A stretch of DNA of 64,000 nt, from positions 62,001 through 126,000 of the forward strand of contig NZ_JAPJDO010000005.1 in assembly GCF_026242045.1 (NCBI RefSeq), in the 5' to 3' direction. A model generated the notes under the pieces. It ran no database searches. It had not been told where the DNA came from and worked only from the letters and a program-made list of their open reading frames with translations. A program made the position numbers and the translations under genes. How positions within the stretch are numbered: the first letter of the stretch is position 1; every line of letters begins with the position of its first letter. Of this stretch, positions 22,556 through 35,744 are shown piece by piece. This DNA comes from Mycobacterium pinniadriaticum. Lineage in GTDB: Bacteria > Actinomycetota > Actinomycetes > Mycobacteriales > Mycobacteriaceae.

Positions 22556-22563
22556 GGACAATC

Positions 22564-23517
22564 GTGACGATCAGACACTTGCTCTCGGCGGGCGACCTGA
22601 CTCGTGATGAGGCCACCGCGATCCTCGACGACGCTGACCGCTTCCGGCAGGCGTTGCTGGGCCGCGAGGTCAAGAAGTTGCCGACGCTGCGTGGGCGCAC
22701 CATCATCACGATGTTCTACGAGAACTCCACCCGCACCCGGGTGTCCTTCGAGGTGGCCGGCAAGTGGATGAGCGCAGATGTGATCAACGTCAGCGCTTCG
22801 GGGTCCTCGGTGGCCAAGGGGGAATCACTGCGCGACACCGCACTGACGCTGCGCGCCGCCGGTGCCGATGCGCTGATCATCCGGCATCCCGCCTCCGGTG
22901 CGGCCCAGCAGCTCGCCGAGTGGACACTGGAGCCCGACGGCACCGGCCCGTCGGTGATCAACGCCGGCGACGGCACCCATGAACACCCCACCCAGGCGCT
23001 GCTGGACGCCCTGACGCTGCGCCAGCGCCTCGGTGACATCGAGGGACGCCGGGTGGTGATCGTCGGCGACATCCTGCACAGCCGGGTGGCCCGCTCCAAC
23101 GTGGGACTGCTGGCCACTCTGGGCGCCGAGGTGGTGTTGGTCGCCCCGCCCACCCTGCTGCCGGTGGGGGTGGAGGACTGGCCGGTCACCGTGTCGCACG
23201 ACCTGGACGCCGAGCTTCCCGCCGCCGACGCGGCACTGATGCTGCGGGTTCAGGCCGAGCGGATGAACGGCGGGTTCTTTCCCTCGGAGCGGGAGTACTC
23301 GATTCGCTACGGGCTTTCCGATCGCAGGCAGGCGCTGCTGCCCGGGCATGCGGTGGTGATGCACCCCGGTCCGATGCTGCGCGGCATGGAGATCTCCTTC
23401 GCCGCCGCCGATTCGTCACAATCTGCTGTGCTGCAACAGGTTTCCAACGGTGTGCACGTCCGGATGGCGGTGTTGTTCCATCTGCTGGTCGGCACGGACG
23501 AGGCGGTGTCGGTATGA
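22564..23517 (+). CDS. pyrB: Aspartate carbamoyltransferase catalytic subunit
   Basis: The 317-residue enzyme forms carbamoyl-aspartate. The carbamoyl-phosphate site shows '[15 protein letters not shown]' (STRT near residue 50) and '[12 protein letters not shown]' near 140; '[12 protein letters not shown]' and '[11 protein letters not shown]' mark the aspartate domain. GTG at 22564 gives the usual mycobacterial N-terminus ([11 protein letters not shown]). The same frame stays open through the 33-base repeats up to 22477, which would give an unusual charged extension of 29 residues and is not preferred. pyrC overlaps by 4 bases. Confidence 0.95.
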   Translation: MTIRHLLSAGDLTRDEATAILDDADRFRQALLGREVKKLPTLRGRTIITMFYENSTRTRVSFEVAGKWMSADVINVSASGSSVAKGESLRDTALTLRAAGADALIIRHPASGAAQQLAEWTLEPDGTGPSVINAGDGTHEHPTQALLDALTLRQRLGDIEGRRVVIVGDILHSRVARSNVGLLATLGAEVVLVAPPTLLPVGVEDWPVTVSHDLDAELPAADAALMLRVQAERMNGGFFPSEREYSIRYGLSDRRQALLPGHAVVMHPGPMLRGMEISFAAADSSQSAVLQQVSNGVHVRMAVLFHLLVGTDEAVSV

Positions 23518-24815
23518 GCGTGAGTGTGTTGATTCGCGGGGTCAGGCTCTACGGCGAGGGTGATCAGGTCGATGTCCTGGTCGCCGACGGCCAGATCGCC
23601 GAGATCGGCCCGAAGCTGGCCATCCCCGACGATGCCGAGGTCATCGATGCCACCGGTCAGGTATTGCTGCCCGGCTTCGTCGACCTGCACACGCATCTGC
23701 GCGAACCCGGTCGCGAATACGCCGAGGACATCGAAACCGGTTCGGCGGCAGCGGCTCTGGGTGGCTTCACGGCGGTCTTCGCGATGGCCAACACCGATCC
23801 GGTGGCCGACAGCCCGGTGGTGACCGACCACGTCTGGCGGCGCGGTCAACAGGTCGGCCTGGTCGACGTCCATCCGGTGGGCGCGGTCACGGTCGGGCTG
23901 GCGGGCAAACAGCTCACCGAAATGGGCCTGATGACAGCCGGTGTGGCGCAGGTGAAGATGTTCTCCGACGACGGCATCTGCGTGCACGATCCGCTGGTGA
24001 TGCGCCGGGCCCTGGAATATGCCAGGGGCCTGGGCGTGCTGATCGCCCAACACGCCGAGGAGCCTCGGCTGACGGTCGGTGCGGTCGCCCACGAAGGCCC
24101 CAACGCCGCCCGGCTCGGACTGGCCGGCTGGCCCCGGGCCGCCGAGGAGTCCATTGTGGCCCGCGACGCGCTGCTGGCCCGCGACGCGGGGGCCCGGGTG
24201 CACATCTGCCACGCTTCCACGGCCGGTACCGTCGAGCTCATCAAATGGGCTAAACAGCAGGGTATTTCGATCACGGCCGAGGTCACCCCGCACCATCTGC
24301 TGCTCGACGACAGCCGGTTGGCCAGCTACGACGGGGTGAACCGGGTGAACCCGCCGCTGCGCGAGGCCGCCGACGCGCAGGCCCTACGCCAGGCGCTGGC
24401 CGACGGGGTGCTCGACTGCGTGGCCACCGATCACGCCCCGCACGCCGAACACGAGAAGTGTTGTGAATTCTCCCAGGCCCGTCCCGGCATGCTCGGGCTC
24501 CAGACGGCGCTGTCGGTCGTCGTCGAGACCATGGTTGCGCCCGGTCTGCTGGATTGGCGCGGGGTGGCCCGGGTGATGAGCGAAAACCCGGCCCGCATTG
24601 TGGGGTTGGACGATCAGGGCCGCCCATTGGAGGTGGGGGAGCCGGCCAACCTGGTCGTCATCGACCCCGCCGCGACCTGGGTCGTGGAGGGAACCGAGCT
24701 GGCCAGCCGCTCGGCCAACTCCCCGTTTGCGGCGATGACGTTGCCGGCCACCGTCACCGCGACTCTGCTGCGGGGGAAAGTGACGGCGCGCGACGGGAAG
24801 AGCCCGGCGGCATGA
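23514..24815 (+). CDS. pyrC: Dihydroorotase
   Basis: The 433-residue amidohydrolase cyclises carbamoyl-aspartate to dihydroorotate. Metal ligands: '[10 protein letters not shown]' (HxH near residue 60), a lysine or aspartate in '[11 protein letters not shown]', histidines in 'IAQHAEE' and 'HICHAST', and the catalytic aspartate in '[14 protein letters not shown]'. Its size is that of the type I class found with actinobacterial pyr clusters. The start overlaps pyrB (ATGA) and the stop overlaps the next gene (ATGA). Confidence 0.96.
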   Translation: MSVSVLIRGVRLYGEGDQVDVLVADGQIAEIGPKLAIPDDAEVIDATGQVLLPGFVDLHTHLREPGREYAEDIETGSAAAALGGFTAVFAMANTDPVADSPVVTDHVWRRGQQVGLVDVHPVGAVTVGLAGKQLTEMGLMTAGVAQVKMFSDDGICVHDPLVMRRALEYARGLGVLIAQHAEEPRLTVGAVAHEGPNAARLGLAGWPRAAEESIVARDALLARDAGARVHICHASTAGTVELIKWAKQQGISITAEVTPHHLLLDDSRLASYDGVNRVNPPLREAADAQALRQALADGVLDCVATDHAPHAEHEKCCEFSQARPGMLGLQTALSVVVETMVAPGLLDWRGVARVMSENPARIVGLDDQGRPLEVGEPANLVVIDPAATWVVEGTELASRSANSPFAAMTLPATVTATLLRGKVTARDGKSPAA

Positions 24816-25342
24816 ATACGCCCACGACGATCGGGTCGTACGTCTTCGCGTTCGTCATCGTCGTCGTCATCGGTGTGGTGATCGGCCGGATGCTGCGCGG
24901 CTGGAAGCGGCGGGCCAAGCGCCAGCTCGACCTGCTGAGCGAATTACCGTCGATGCCCGATCTGCTCGGCGCGGCCACCGTCGCCCCGACCAGGGGCCTC
25001 TACGTCGGCAGCACCCTCGCCCCGAACTGGCTGGAACGCATCGCGGCCGGCGACCTGGGCTTCCGGTCCAAGGCGGTGTTGACCCGCTACCCCGAGGGAA
25101 TCCTGCTCGAGCGTTCGGGCGCGACCCCGATCTGGATTCCGCAGGACTCGATCAGCGCCATCCGCACCGAACGCGGACTGGCCGGCAAGGTTGTCCCGAG
25201 TGTTCGGAACAAGGCCGACTCGCCCGCGGGCATCCTGGCGATTCGGTGGCGGCTGCCGTCGGGGACCGAGATAGATACCGGCTTTCGCGGCGACGACCGC
25301 CGCGACTACGCCCGCTGGACGACAACAGGAGAAGCAGCGTGA
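24812..25342 (+). CDS. Single-pass membrane protein of the pyr cluster (Rv1382-like)
   Basis: The 176-residue protein has one N-terminal membrane helix (about 8-29, [18 protein letters not shown]), a basic stretch ([10 protein letters not shown]), then a soluble domain of about 120 residues with alternating strands (for example '[31 protein letters not shown]'), which looks like a PH-like fold. It is conserved at this place, between pyrC and carA, in mycobacteria. It overlaps pyrC by ATGA and carA by GTGA, so expression is coupled to pyrimidine synthesis. Its function is not known; no enzyme motif is visible. Confidence 0.75.
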   Translation: MNTPTTIGSYVFAFVIVVVIGVVIGRMLRGWKRRAKRQLDLLSELPSMPDLLGAATVAPTRGLYVGSTLAPNWLERIAAGDLGFRSKAVLTRYPEGILLERSGATPIWIPQDSISAIRTERGLAGKVVPSVRNKADSPAGILAIRWRLPSGTEIDTGFRGDDRRDYARWTTTGEAA

Positions 25343-26460
25343 CGGGTAAAGCCCATCTGATATTGGAAGACGGGCGGGTCTACACCGGCACCGAGTTCGG
25401 TGCGGTCGGACAGACTCTCGGCGAAGCGGTGTTCTCCACCGGGATGTCCGGCTACCAGGAGACCCTGACCGATCCCAGCTATCACCGCCAGATCGTGGTG
25501 GCCACCGCCCCGCAGATCGGCAACACCGGCTGGAACGGCGAAGACGCCGAAAGCCGCGGCGACAAGATCTGGGTGGCTGGCTACGTCGTGCGCGATCCGT
25601 CGCCGCGAGCCTCGAACTGGCGGGCCACCGGAACGCTGGACGACGAGCTCAAGCGCCAGCGCATCGTCGGGATCGCCGGCATCGACACCCGTGCGGTCGT
25701 GCGCCATCTGCGCACCCGAGGTTCGATGAAGGCCGGGGTGTTCTCCGGCCCAGCGCTGGCCGACACCGAGGAGATGCTGCGCCGGGTGCGCAGCCAGGCC
25801 GCCATGCTCGGTGCCGACCTGGCTGGCGAGGTCAGCACGCCGGCGAGCTACATCGTCGAACCCGAAGGTGCGCAACGGTTCACCGTCGTGGCACTCGACC
25901 TGGGAATCAAGACGAACACGCCGCGCAACTTCGCCACCCGCGGCATCCGCACCCACGTGCTGTCCTCGTCGGCCACCTTCGACCAGATCGCCGAATTGAA
26001 ACCGGACGGGGTGTTCCTGTCCAACGGTCCGGGCGATCCGGCCACCGCCGACCACGTCGTCGGGGTCACCCGTGAGGTGCTGGGGGCCGAAATCCCCTTG
26101 TTCGGAATCTGTTTCGGAAACCAGATCCTGGGCCGCGCGCTGGGCCGCTCCACGTACAAGATGGTCTTCGGCCATCGCGGCATCAACGTGCCGGTCATCG
26201 ACCACGCCACCGGGCGCGTGGCGGTCACCGCGCAGAACCATGGCTTCGCCCTCGAAGGCGAAGCCGGCGAACATTTCGACACCGACTTCGGCCCCGCCCT
26301 GGTCAGTCACACGTGCGCCAACGACGGTGTCGTCGAGGGCATCAAACTCGCCAACGGCAAAGCCTTTTCGGTGCAATACCACCCGGAGGCCGCGGCCGGG
26401 CCCCACGACGCGAACTACCTGTTCGACCAATTTGTGGACCTGATGGAGGACACCAAATGA
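25339..26460 (+). CDS. carA: Carbamoyl-phosphate synthase small subunit
   Basis: The 373-residue glutaminase subunit supplies ammonia to CarB. The N-terminal domain (about 1-150) has '[21 protein letters not shown]'. The class I amidotransferase domain has the nucleophile C258 in '[11 protein letters not shown]', and the His-Glu pair in '[13 protein letters not shown]'. The GTG at 25339 overlaps the preceding stop (GTGA) and has AGGAGAAG upstream. carB starts 86 bases later, beyond a palindromic spacer. Confidence 0.97.
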   Translation: MTGKAHLILEDGRVYTGTEFGAVGQTLGEAVFSTGMSGYQETLTDPSYHRQIVVATAPQIGNTGWNGEDAESRGDKIWVAGYVVRDPSPRASNWRATGTLDDELKRQRIVGIAGIDTRAVVRHLRTRGSMKAGVFSGPALADTEEMLRRVRSQAAMLGADLAGEVSTPASYIVEPEGAQRFTVVALDLGIKTNTPRNFATRGIRTHVLSSSATFDQIAELKPDGVFLSNGPGDPATADHVVGVTREVLGAEIPLFGICFGNQILGRALGRSTYKMVFGHRGINVPVIDHATGRVAVTAQNHGFALEGEAGEHFDTDFGPALVSHTCANDGVVEGIKLANGKAFSVQYHPEAAAGPHDANYLFDQFVDLMEDTK

Positions 26461-26474
26461 CCGTCCGGTCTGCC

Positions 26475-26534
26475 GCGAGCGTGCGTGTCGGCACGCGACA
26501 CGCCGCCACTCACGCACGGTTTGCGCACGCTCGC
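26475..26534. repeat. Palindromic element between carA and carB
   Basis: Outer arms GCGAGCGTGCG (26475-26485) and CGCACGCTCGC (26524-26534) are perfect inverted repeats. Inside lies a second perfect hairpin, CGTGTCG / CGACACG (26484-26490 / 26496-26502) with loop GCACG. The carB ribosome-binding site (AAGGAG) follows at once. It resembles palindromic elements scattered in mycobacterial intergenic regions, but this cannot be tested from one window. An ATGA overlap with carA opens a 29-codon frame (26457-26546) through the element, possibly translated. Confidence 0.75.
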
Positions 26535-26546
26535 AAGGAGAAATAA

Positions 26547-29880
<3,334 letters not shown>

Positions 29881-29888
<8 letters not shown>

Positions 29889-30705
29889 CACCGGGTTCGG
29901 CGCCAGACTGGCCTCGGCGATCGCCGGGCGCGGGCCGCTGTGCCTGGGCATCGACCCGCATCCGGAACTGTTGACTGCCTGGGACCTTCCGGTCAGCGCC
30001 GATGGGCTGGCCCGGTTTTGCGAGATCTGTGTGCAGGCCTACCGGGGATTCGCCGTCGTCAAACCACAGGTGGCTTTCTTCGAGACGTACGGCTCGGCGG
30101 GTTTCGCGGTCCTGGAGCGCACCATGGCCGCGCTGCGCGAGGCGGGTGTGCTGGTGCTCGCCGACGCCAAGCGCGGCGACATCGGATCGACGATGGCGGC
30201 CTACGCCCAGGCGTGGGCCGGCAGCGGGCCGCTGGCCGCCGATGCCGTCACCGCCTCGCCGTATCTCGGCTTCGGCTCCCTGCAGCCGCTTCTGGACCTG
30301 GCCGCCGCCAACGGGCGGGGGGTGTTCGTGCTGGCCGCGACGTCCAACCCCGAAGGCGCCTCGGTGCAACGGGCGACGGCCGGGCAGCGCACGGTCGCGC
30401 AATCGATCGTCGACGACGCCGCCGCCGTCAACCGGGCCGGACGACCGCGGCCCGGCTCGGTCGGAGTGGTCGTCGGCGCCACCTTGGACGTCGTCCCCGA
30501 CCTCAGCGCGCTGGGCGGGCCGGTGCTCGTCCCCGGGGTGGGCGCACAGGGCGGACGTCCCGAGGCGCTCGGCGGTCTCGGGGGCGCGCTACCCGGTCAG
30601 CTGCTTCCGGCGGTGTCCCGCGAGATCCTGCGCGCCGGACCGGAAGTGGCGGCGATCCGGGCGGCGGGGGAGAAGATGCGCGACGAGGTCGCCTACCTCG
30701 CTTAG
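29881..30705 (+). CDS. pyrF: Orotidine 5'-phosphate decarboxylase (type 2)
   Basis: The 274-residue enzyme makes UMP. It belongs to the type 2 subgroup found in mycobacteria and Myxococcus: '[12 protein letters not shown]' near the N-terminus, '[13 protein letters not shown]', and the catalytic Asp-Lys-Asp array in '[20 protein letters not shown]'. The phosphate site is near '[10 protein letters not shown]'. It is the last gene of the pyr cluster and overlaps carB by 8 bases; its 3' end overlaps the convergent ctaD by 4 bases. Confidence 0.96.
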
Positions 30706-32423
30706 GCTTTCGTCTCCTCGAGCTTCGCCTTGTGTGACCCGCCGACGTGGGACTCCGCGCGCATCCGCTCGATCATGTGCGGGTAGTGCAGCTCGAAGGC
30801 GGGCCGCTCGGAGCGGATGCGGGGCAGCTCGGTGAAGTTGTGCCGCGGCGGCGGGCACGAGGTCGCCCACTCCAGCGAGTTGCCGTAGCCCCACGGGTCG
30901 TCGACGGTCACGACCTCGCCGTAGCGCCAGCTCTTGAACACATTCCAGACGAACGGGATCACCGAGACACCGAGGATGAACGCGCCGATCGTGGAGATGA
31001 TGTTCAACGTCGTGAAGCCGTCGGTGGACAGGTAGTCGGCGTAGCGCCGCGGCATGCCCGCGTCGCCGAGCCAGTGCTGCACCAGGAACGTGGTGTGAAA
31101 CCCGATCAACGTCAGCCAGAAGTGCAGCTTGGCCCACCGTTCGTCGAGCAGCCGCCCGGTCATCTTCGGGAACCAGAAATACACACCGGCGTAGGTGGCG
31201 AACACGATGGTGCCGAACAGCACGTAATGGAAGTGCGCCACAACGAAATACGTGTCGCTGACGTGGAAGTCCAGCGGAGCGCTGGCCAGCAGCACACCCG
31301 AGAGACCACCGACCAGGAAGGTGAGCAGGAAGCCGATGGAGAACAGCATCGGCGACTCGAAGGTCAATTGTCCCTTCCACATCGTGCCGATCCAGTTGAA
31401 GAACTTGATCCCGGTGGGCACCGCGATCAGGAACGTCATGAAGCTGAAGAAGGGCAGCAGCACCGCACCCGTGACGTACATGTGGTGGCCCCACACCGCC
31501 ACCGAGAGTGCGGCGATCGCCATGGTGGCGAACACCAGGGTGGTGTAGCCGAAGATCGGCTTGCGGGAGAACACCGGGAAGATCTCGGTGACGATGCCGA
31601 AGAACGGCAACGCGATCACGTACACCTCGGGGTGGCCGAAGTACCAGAACAGGTGCTGGAACAGGATCATCCCGCCGTTGGCCGGGTCGTAGATGTGCGC
31701 ACCGAGGCGGCGGTCGGCGGCCAGGGCGAACAGGGCGGCGGTCAGCAGCGGGAAGATGAGCAGCACCAGGATCGACGTCACGAGGATGTTCCAGGTGAAG
31801 ATCGGCATCCGGAACATCGTCATGCCCGGGCACCGCATGCACACCACCGTGGTGATCATGTTGACCGCGCCCAGGATGGTGCCCAGACCACCGACGGCCA
31901 GACCCAGGATCCACAGGTCACCGCCGGCGCCCGGTGTGTGCATGGCATCCGAGAGCGGGGTGTAGGCCGTCCAGCCGAAGTCGGCGGCGCCACCGGGGGT
32001 GATGAAGCCGCTCAGGGCGATCAAAGCGCCAAACAGGAAGAGCCAGAACGACAATGCGTTCAGCCGGGGGAAGGCGACGTCGGGGGCGCCGATCTGCAGC
32101 GGCAGCACCAGGTTGGCGAACCCGAACACGATGGGTGTCGCGTAGAACAGCAGCATCGCCGTGCCGTGCATGGTGAACAGCTGGTTGTACTGCTCGTTGG
32201 ACAGGAACTGCAGACCCGGCACCGCCAACTCGGCGCGGATGAACAGCGCCATCAACCCGCCGACGAAGAAGAAGACGAAGCAGGTGACCACGTACATGAT
32301 CCCGATCAGCTTGTGATCGGTGGTGGTCACCAGCTTGTAGACCAGGTTGCCCTTCGGGCCCAACCGGGCGGGGTAGGGTCGGCTCGCCGGCAAATGGGCA
32401 GCAACGGGCGCCTCAGAAACCAC
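30702..32423 (-). CDS. ctaD: Cytochrome c oxidase subunit I (aa3 type)
   Basis: The 573-residue membrane protein has about twelve transmembrane helices and is the catalytic subunit of the aa3 oxidase. Visible markers: the low-spin heme ligand region '[15 protein letters not shown]', the Cu-B/tyrosine motif '[15 protein letters not shown]', the histidine pair 'WGHHMYVTG', and 'HFHYVLFGT' with heme ligands. An ATG at 32438 is in frame, but GTG at 32423 has GGGAGA at good spacing and yields the common mycobacterial length of 573, so it is preferred. Other oxidase genes (ctaC, ctaE, qcr) are not in the window. Confidence 0.95.
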   Translation of the reverse strand: MVSEAPVAAHLPASRPYPARLGPKGNLVYKLVTTTDHKLIGIMYVVTCFVFFFVGGLMALFIRAELAVPGLQFLSNEQYNQLFTMHGTAMLLFYATPIVFGFANLVLPLQIGAPDVAFPRLNALSFWLFLFGALIALSGFITPGGAADFGWTAYTPLSDAMHTPGAGGDLWILGLAVGGLGTILGAVNMITTVVCMRCPGMTMFRMPIFTWNILVTSILVLLIFPLLTAALFALAADRRLGAHIYDPANGGMILFQHLFWYFGHPEVYVIALPFFGIVTEIFPVFSRKPIFGYTTLVFATMAIAALSVAVWGHHMYVTGAVLLPFFSFMTFLIAVPTGIKFFNWIGTMWKGQLTFESPMLFSIGFLLTFLVGGLSGVLLASAPLDFHVSDTYFVVAHFHYVLFGTIVFATYAGVYFWFPKMTGRLLDERWAKLHFWLTLIGFHTTFLVQHWLGDAGMPRRYADYLSTDGFTTLNIISTIGAFILGVSVIPFVWNVFKSWRYGEVVTVDDPWGYGNSLEWATSCPPPRHNFTELPRIRSERPAFELHYPHMIERMRAESHVGGSHKAKLEETKA

Positions 32424-32816
32424 GATGTCTCCCAACATCTAGTCCTGCAGCACCCTGTGAGCACTCTAGCCCAGCTTGCGTTACAACGTGATCCACACCC
32501 CGAAGAGCCGGAACCCCGGTCGTCGCCGCGGCGTCCTTCGGGCTCGAATCTGTCACCGGACGCCCACGACTTCGACCAGATTAGGTAGCGCGGCTATCCA
32601 AAACTAGGGCACCGCGGCGCGTGCGCTAAGTGATCTTCGGGGCCGGTGTCGACACGCCCGACACGCCGCGACCTGCCTGTGAGGTGAAATTTGGCCCCCA
32701 TTGCCCCGGGATGCGCGGCGGGGGCCCCGTAGCCAACCGGCATTCTCTTGAAGAACCGCAGGTAGAGCGGCATTTTCCGGGTCGATTTCGGGATGTGGAG
32801 TGGCTGGTGCGGGCTG

Positions 32817-32844
32817 CTGGACAGTTGTCCCAACAGCTGTCCAG
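32817..32844. repeat. Strong dyad upstream of mihF
   Basis: CTGGACAG (32817-32824) and CTGTCCAG (32837-32844) are perfect inverted repeats. The inner bases TTGT/ACAG extend the stem by four pairs including one G-U, leaving loop CCCA. There is no T-tract. It could be a binding site for a regulator, or a factor-independent hairpin; it lies about 58 bases upstream of a candidate mihF -10 box. Confidence 0.7.
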
Positions 32845-32901
32845 ACATCGTGATCTTGGGCCATATCCTGCGGGTTTGCATCGGTAATCAGGGGGTGGGG
32901 T

Positions 32902-32907
32902 TAGATT
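32902..32907 (+). promoter_or_regulatory. Candidate -10 box for mihF
   Basis: TAGATT matches TANNNT and would give a leader of roughly 80 bases before the mihF GTG, which has a good ribosome-binding site (GGAGGA). Confidence 0.35.
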
Positions 32908-32994
32908 TCGTCAGAGAGCGTGGGTACGGTCGCTGTCGCTGGCTGAAGTACCCGGCCCAGGCAAAACAATGATGGTGATGAGACGGAGGAACCC

Positions 32995-33315
32995 GTGGCC
33001 CTTCCCCAGTTGACTGACGAGCAGCGCGCAGCCGCGTTGGAGAAGGCTGCTGCCGCACGTCGCGCACGAGCCGAGCTCAAGGATCGGCTCAAGCGTGGCG
33101 GCACCAACCTCAAGCAGGTGCTCAAGGACGCTGAGACCGACGAGGTCCTCGGCAAGATGAAGGTTTCCGCACTGCTGGAGGCCTTGCCCAAGGTCGGCAA
33201 GGTCAAGGCGCAGGAAATCATGACCGAGCTGGAGATCGCCCCGACCCGCCGTCTGCGCGGCCTGGGTGATCGTCAGCGCAAGGCACTGCTGGAAAAGTTC
33301 GACTTCACCGCCTAG
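32995..33315 (+). CDS. mihF: Mycobacterial integration host factor mIHF
   Basis: The 106-residue basic nucleoid-associated protein is unrelated to the enterobacterial IHF fold. It has a long N-terminal helix ('[24 protein letters not shown]'), then '[43 protein letters not shown]', an H2TH-like helix pair that binds DNA. GTG at 32995 follows GGAGGA and matches the short functional form of the protein; longer annotations seen in relatives would extend into the leader. gmk starts 5 bases after the stop. Confidence 0.96.
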   Translation: MALPQLTDEQRAAALEKAAAARRARAELKDRLKRGGTNLKQVLKDAETDEVLGKMKVSALLEALPKVGKVKAQEIMTELEIAPTRRLRGLGDRQRKALLEKFDFTA

Positions 33316-33320
33316 AAGCG

Positions 33321-33935
33321 GTGAATGCCGGCGGAGGGCCGGACAGCACGGGCGATATGCCCGGCCACCACGGCCATGGCCGAGTGGTGGTGCTGTCCGG
33401 GCCATCCGGGGTAGGGAAGTCGACAGTCGTCCGCCGCCTGCGCGAGCAGGTGCCCGACCTGCATTTCAGTGTGTCGGCTACTACCCGAGCCAAGCGCCCG
33501 GGTGAGGTGGACGGTGTCGACTACCACTTCGTCACGCCCACCCAGTTCCAGCGTTTGATCGATGACGGTGACCTGCTCGAATGGGCGGAGATTCACAACG
33601 GTCTGCAGCGCTCCGGCACGCCGGCGGCGCCGGTGGCTCAGGCCGCGGCGGCGGGGCATCCGGTCCTGATCGAAGTCGATCTGGCCGGGGCCGAAGCCGT
33701 CAAACGGGCGATGCCCGAGGTCTTGACGGTATTTCTGGCCCCGCCCAGCTGGGAAGCGCTCGAGCAGCGTCTGGTGGACCGCGGCACCGAATCGCCGGAG
33801 GTCGTGGCGCGTCGGCTGGACACCGCCCGGGCCGAGCTGGCCGCTCAGGGTGGCTTCGACGTCGTCGTCGTGAACAGCCAATTGGATTCGGCCTGCGCCG
33901 AATTGGTATCCTTGCTGGTGGGCGCCAAAGATTAA
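33321..33935 (+). CDS. gmk: Guanylate kinase
   Basis: The 204-residue enzyme phosphorylates GMP. The P-loop is '[16 protein letters not shown]' (about residues 24-39). The GMP-binding region is '[22 protein letters not shown]', and the lid has '[17 protein letters not shown]'. The GTG at 33321 keeps the N-terminal stretch VNAGGGPDS, similar to the M. tuberculosis enzyme; an ATG at 33357 would shorten it by 12 residues. The gene follows mihF closely and precedes rpoZ, the conserved order. Confidence 0.96.
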   Translation: MNAGGGPDSTGDMPGHHGHGRVVVLSGPSGVGKSTVVRRLREQVPDLHFSVSATTRAKRPGEVDGVDYHFVTPTQFQRLIDDGDLLEWAEIHNGLQRSGTPAAPVAQAAAAGHPVLIEVDLAGAEAVKRAMPEVLTVFLAPPSWEALEQRLVDRGTESPEVVARRLDTARAELAAQGGFDVVVVNSQLDSACAELVSLLVGAKD

Positions 33936-34039
33936 GGCTCCGAAGCCGGCGTCAGACGTCGATAACCCCGACTCGGAACGCGATACAAGACCCACATCTG
34001 CCAGTTCAACCCCGCACATCCGCCAGGAAGAAGTTCTAC

Positions 34040-34342
34040 GTGACGCAAGCCAGCACGGATCACTACGATCCGGCCCCGGGTGCCGCAACGGCCTATGACA
34101 CGCCGCTGGGCATCACCAACCCGCCCATCGACGAGTTGCTGGAGCGGGTGTCGAGCAAGTACGCGCTGGTGATCTACGCGGCCAAGCGCGCCCGCCAGAT
34201 CAACGATTACTACAACCAGCTCGGCGACGGCATCCTCGAATACGTCGGCCCGCTGGTCGAGCCCGGCCTGCAGGAGAAGCCGCTGTCGATCGCGCTCCGC
34301 GAGATCCACGGCGACCTGCTCGAACACACCGAGGGCGAGTAG
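34040..34342 (+). CDS. rpoZ: RNA polymerase omega subunit
   Basis: The 100-residue subunit assists assembly of the beta' chain. The conserved region '[40 protein letters not shown]' (split across two stretches) follows a variable, acidic N-terminus. '[20 protein letters not shown]' ends it. GTG at 34040 was chosen: it follows AGGAAGAAG and gives the normal mycobacterial length. The 104 bases after gmk show no other gene. Confidence 0.95.
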   Translation: MTQASTDHYDPAPGAATAYDTPLGITNPPIDELLERVSSKYALVIYAAKRARQINDYYNQLGDGILEYVGPLVEPGLQEKPLSIALREIHGDLLEHTEGE

Positions 34343-34363
34343 CCCACCAGGTCGGGCTAGTTG

Positions 34364-35608
34364 ATGAACCGCAAGCGGATCGTCGTCGGCGTCGCCGGAG
34401 GCATCGCCGCCTACAAGGCGTGCTCGGTGGTCCGCCAGCTGTCCGAGGCCGGGCACGACGTCCGCGTCGTCCCCACCGAGTCGGCATTGCGGTTCGTCGG
34501 TGCCGCGACATTTGAGGCACTGTCCGGGCACCCGGTCCGTACCGGCGTCTTCGAAGACGTCGACGAGGTTCCACACGTCCGGCTCGGGCAGGAAGCCGAC
34601 CTCGTCATCGTCGCGCCGGCCACGGCCGATCTGTTGGCCCGTGCCGTCGCCGGCCGGGCCGACGACCTGCTGACCGCCACCCTGCTCACGGCTCGCTGCC
34701 CGGTGCTCTTCGCGCCGGCCATGCACACCGAGATGTGGTCTCACCCGGCCACCGCCGACAACGTCGCGACGTTGCGTGCCCGGGGGGCGGTCGTCCTGGA
34801 ACCCGCCTCCGGACGGCTCACCGGTTCCGACACCGGCCCGGGCCGGCTGCCCGAGCCGGAGGAGATCACCACCTTCGCCGAACTGCTGCTGGCCCGATCA
34901 GACGCGCTGCCCTACGACCTGAGCGGTGTCAAGCTGCTGGTCAGCGCGGGCGGCACCAGGGAGGCGATCGACCCGGTCCGTTTCATCGGCAACCGCAGCT
35001 CCGGTAAACAGGGCTACGCCGTGGCCAGAGTGGCCGCTCAGCGCGGCGCCGAGGTCACCCTGATCGCCGGCAACACGGCCGGACTGGCCGATCCCGCCGG
35101 CGTGCACGTCCTGCACATCACCTCCGCGGCGCAGCTGCACGAAACGGTCACCAAACACGCGCCGGAGGCCCATGTGCTCGTCATGGCCGCCGCGGTGGCC
35201 GACTTCCGGCCCGCCCAGGTGGCCACCAGCAAGATCAAGAAGAAGCCCGACGTGGTGGATGCGCCGGCGATCGAATTGGTGCGCACCGAGGACGTGCTGG
35301 CCGGGGCGGTGCGCCTGCGGACCGACGGGGAGCTGCCGAACATGCGGGCCATCGTCGGCTTCGCCGCCGAGACCGGTGACGCCAGCGGTGACGTGCTGTT
35401 CCACGCCCGGTCCAAACTGGCCCGCAAGGGCTGCGATCTGCTCGTGGTCAACGCGGTCGGGGAGGGCCGTGCATTCGAGGTGGACAGCAACGACGGCTGG
35501 CTGTTGGGCGCCGACGGCACCGAAGCCGCACTGGAGCACGGGTCGAAGACGCTGATGGCAAGCCGTATCGTGGACGCGATCGCGACGCTGCTGCGGCGGC
35601 AGGGCTAG
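34364..35608 (+). CDS. coaBC: Bifunctional phosphopantothenoylcysteine decarboxylase / synthetase
   Basis: The 414-residue bifunctional enzyme carries out two steps of coenzyme A synthesis. The CoaC flavoprotein domain (about 1-185) has 'GVAGGIAAYKACSVVRQL' and the substrate clamp 'APAMHTEMW'. The CoaB domain (about 190-414) has 'SAGGTREAIDPVRFIGNRSSGKQGYA', 'AAVADFRPAQVATSKIKKK' and 'VGFAAETGD'. ATG at 34364 is used; an adjacent TTG at 34361 would add one codon. It is usually co-transcribed with rpoZ (21 bases upstream). Confidence 0.96.
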   Translation: MNRKRIVVGVAGGIAAYKACSVVRQLSEAGHDVRVVPTESALRFVGAATFEALSGHPVRTGVFEDVDEVPHVRLGQEADLVIVAPATADLLARAVAGRADDLLTATLLTARCPVLFAPAMHTEMWSHPATADNVATLRARGAVVLEPASGRLTGSDTGPGRLPEPEEITTFAELLLARSDALPYDLSGVKLLVSAGGTREAIDPVRFIGNRSSGKQGYAVARVAAQRGAEVTLIAGNTAGLADPAGVHVLHITSAAQLHETVTKHAPEAHVLVMAAAVADFRPAQVATSKIKKKPDVVDAPAIELVRTEDVLAGAVRLRTDGELPNMRAIVGFAAETGDASGDVLFHARSKLARKGCDLLVVNAVGEGRAFEVDSNDGWLLGADGTEAALEHGSKTLMASRIVDAIATLLRRQG

Positions 35609-35653
35609 CGGGTCGGTCGGCATTTACCCAAAAACTGCGCAGAAGGCTGGTGG

Positions 35654-35668
35654 GGGACGTACCGTCCC
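35654..35668 (+). terminator. Hairpin after coaBC, candidate terminator
   Basis: GGGACG (35654-35659), TAC, CGTCCC (35663-35668) form a perfect short stem in the gap between coaBC and the metK promoter. Only a weak T-rich stretch (GGTTTGGT) follows. Confidence 0.35.
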
Positions 35669-35691
35669 GGTTTGGTCTGTCAGGTCGAAGT

Positions 35692-35697
35692 TATGAT
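35692..35697 (+). promoter_or_regulatory. -10 box of metK promoter
   Basis: TATGAT is a near-consensus -10 hexamer. It would start a leader of about 40 bases before the metK GTG. No SAM riboswitch fold was recognised in this leader. Confidence 0.55.
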
Positions 35698-35744
35698 TCG
35701 CTGAACTAATTTCTTGGAAGGGCTGCCGTGGAAGGGATGACGCT

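Larger units (their letters stand above)
32424..32994. other. 571-base intergenic region between ctaD and mihF
   Basis: No convincing gene is seen on either strand; short open frames of 85-95 codons lack recognisable content and ribosome-binding sites. On the ctaD side, TAGAGT (minus strand, 32468-32463) could be its -10 box. A long imperfect stem CCCGAAG / CTTCGGG (32499-32505 / 32536-32542) lies further upstream. GTGTCGACAC (32646-32655) is a perfect palindrome. The strongest structure is the dyad at 32817-32844. Confidence 0.6.

Noticed and set aside
30747..32588. 613-codon plus-strand open frame opposite ctaD
   Set aside because: Antisense to a secure membrane protein gene; composition (Glu/His/Gln/Arg) is what reversed hydrophobic codons give.
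32594..32887. Small genes in the ctaD-mihF gap (85-95 codons, both strands)
   Set aside because: No ribosome-binding site, no recognisable motif and overlapping alternatives on both strands; random open frames are common at this GC content.
35609..35744. SAM riboswitch in the metK leader
   Set aside because: No SAM-I, SAM-II or SAM-IV type core could be recognised; the gap is explained by a hairpin and a -10 box close to the start.
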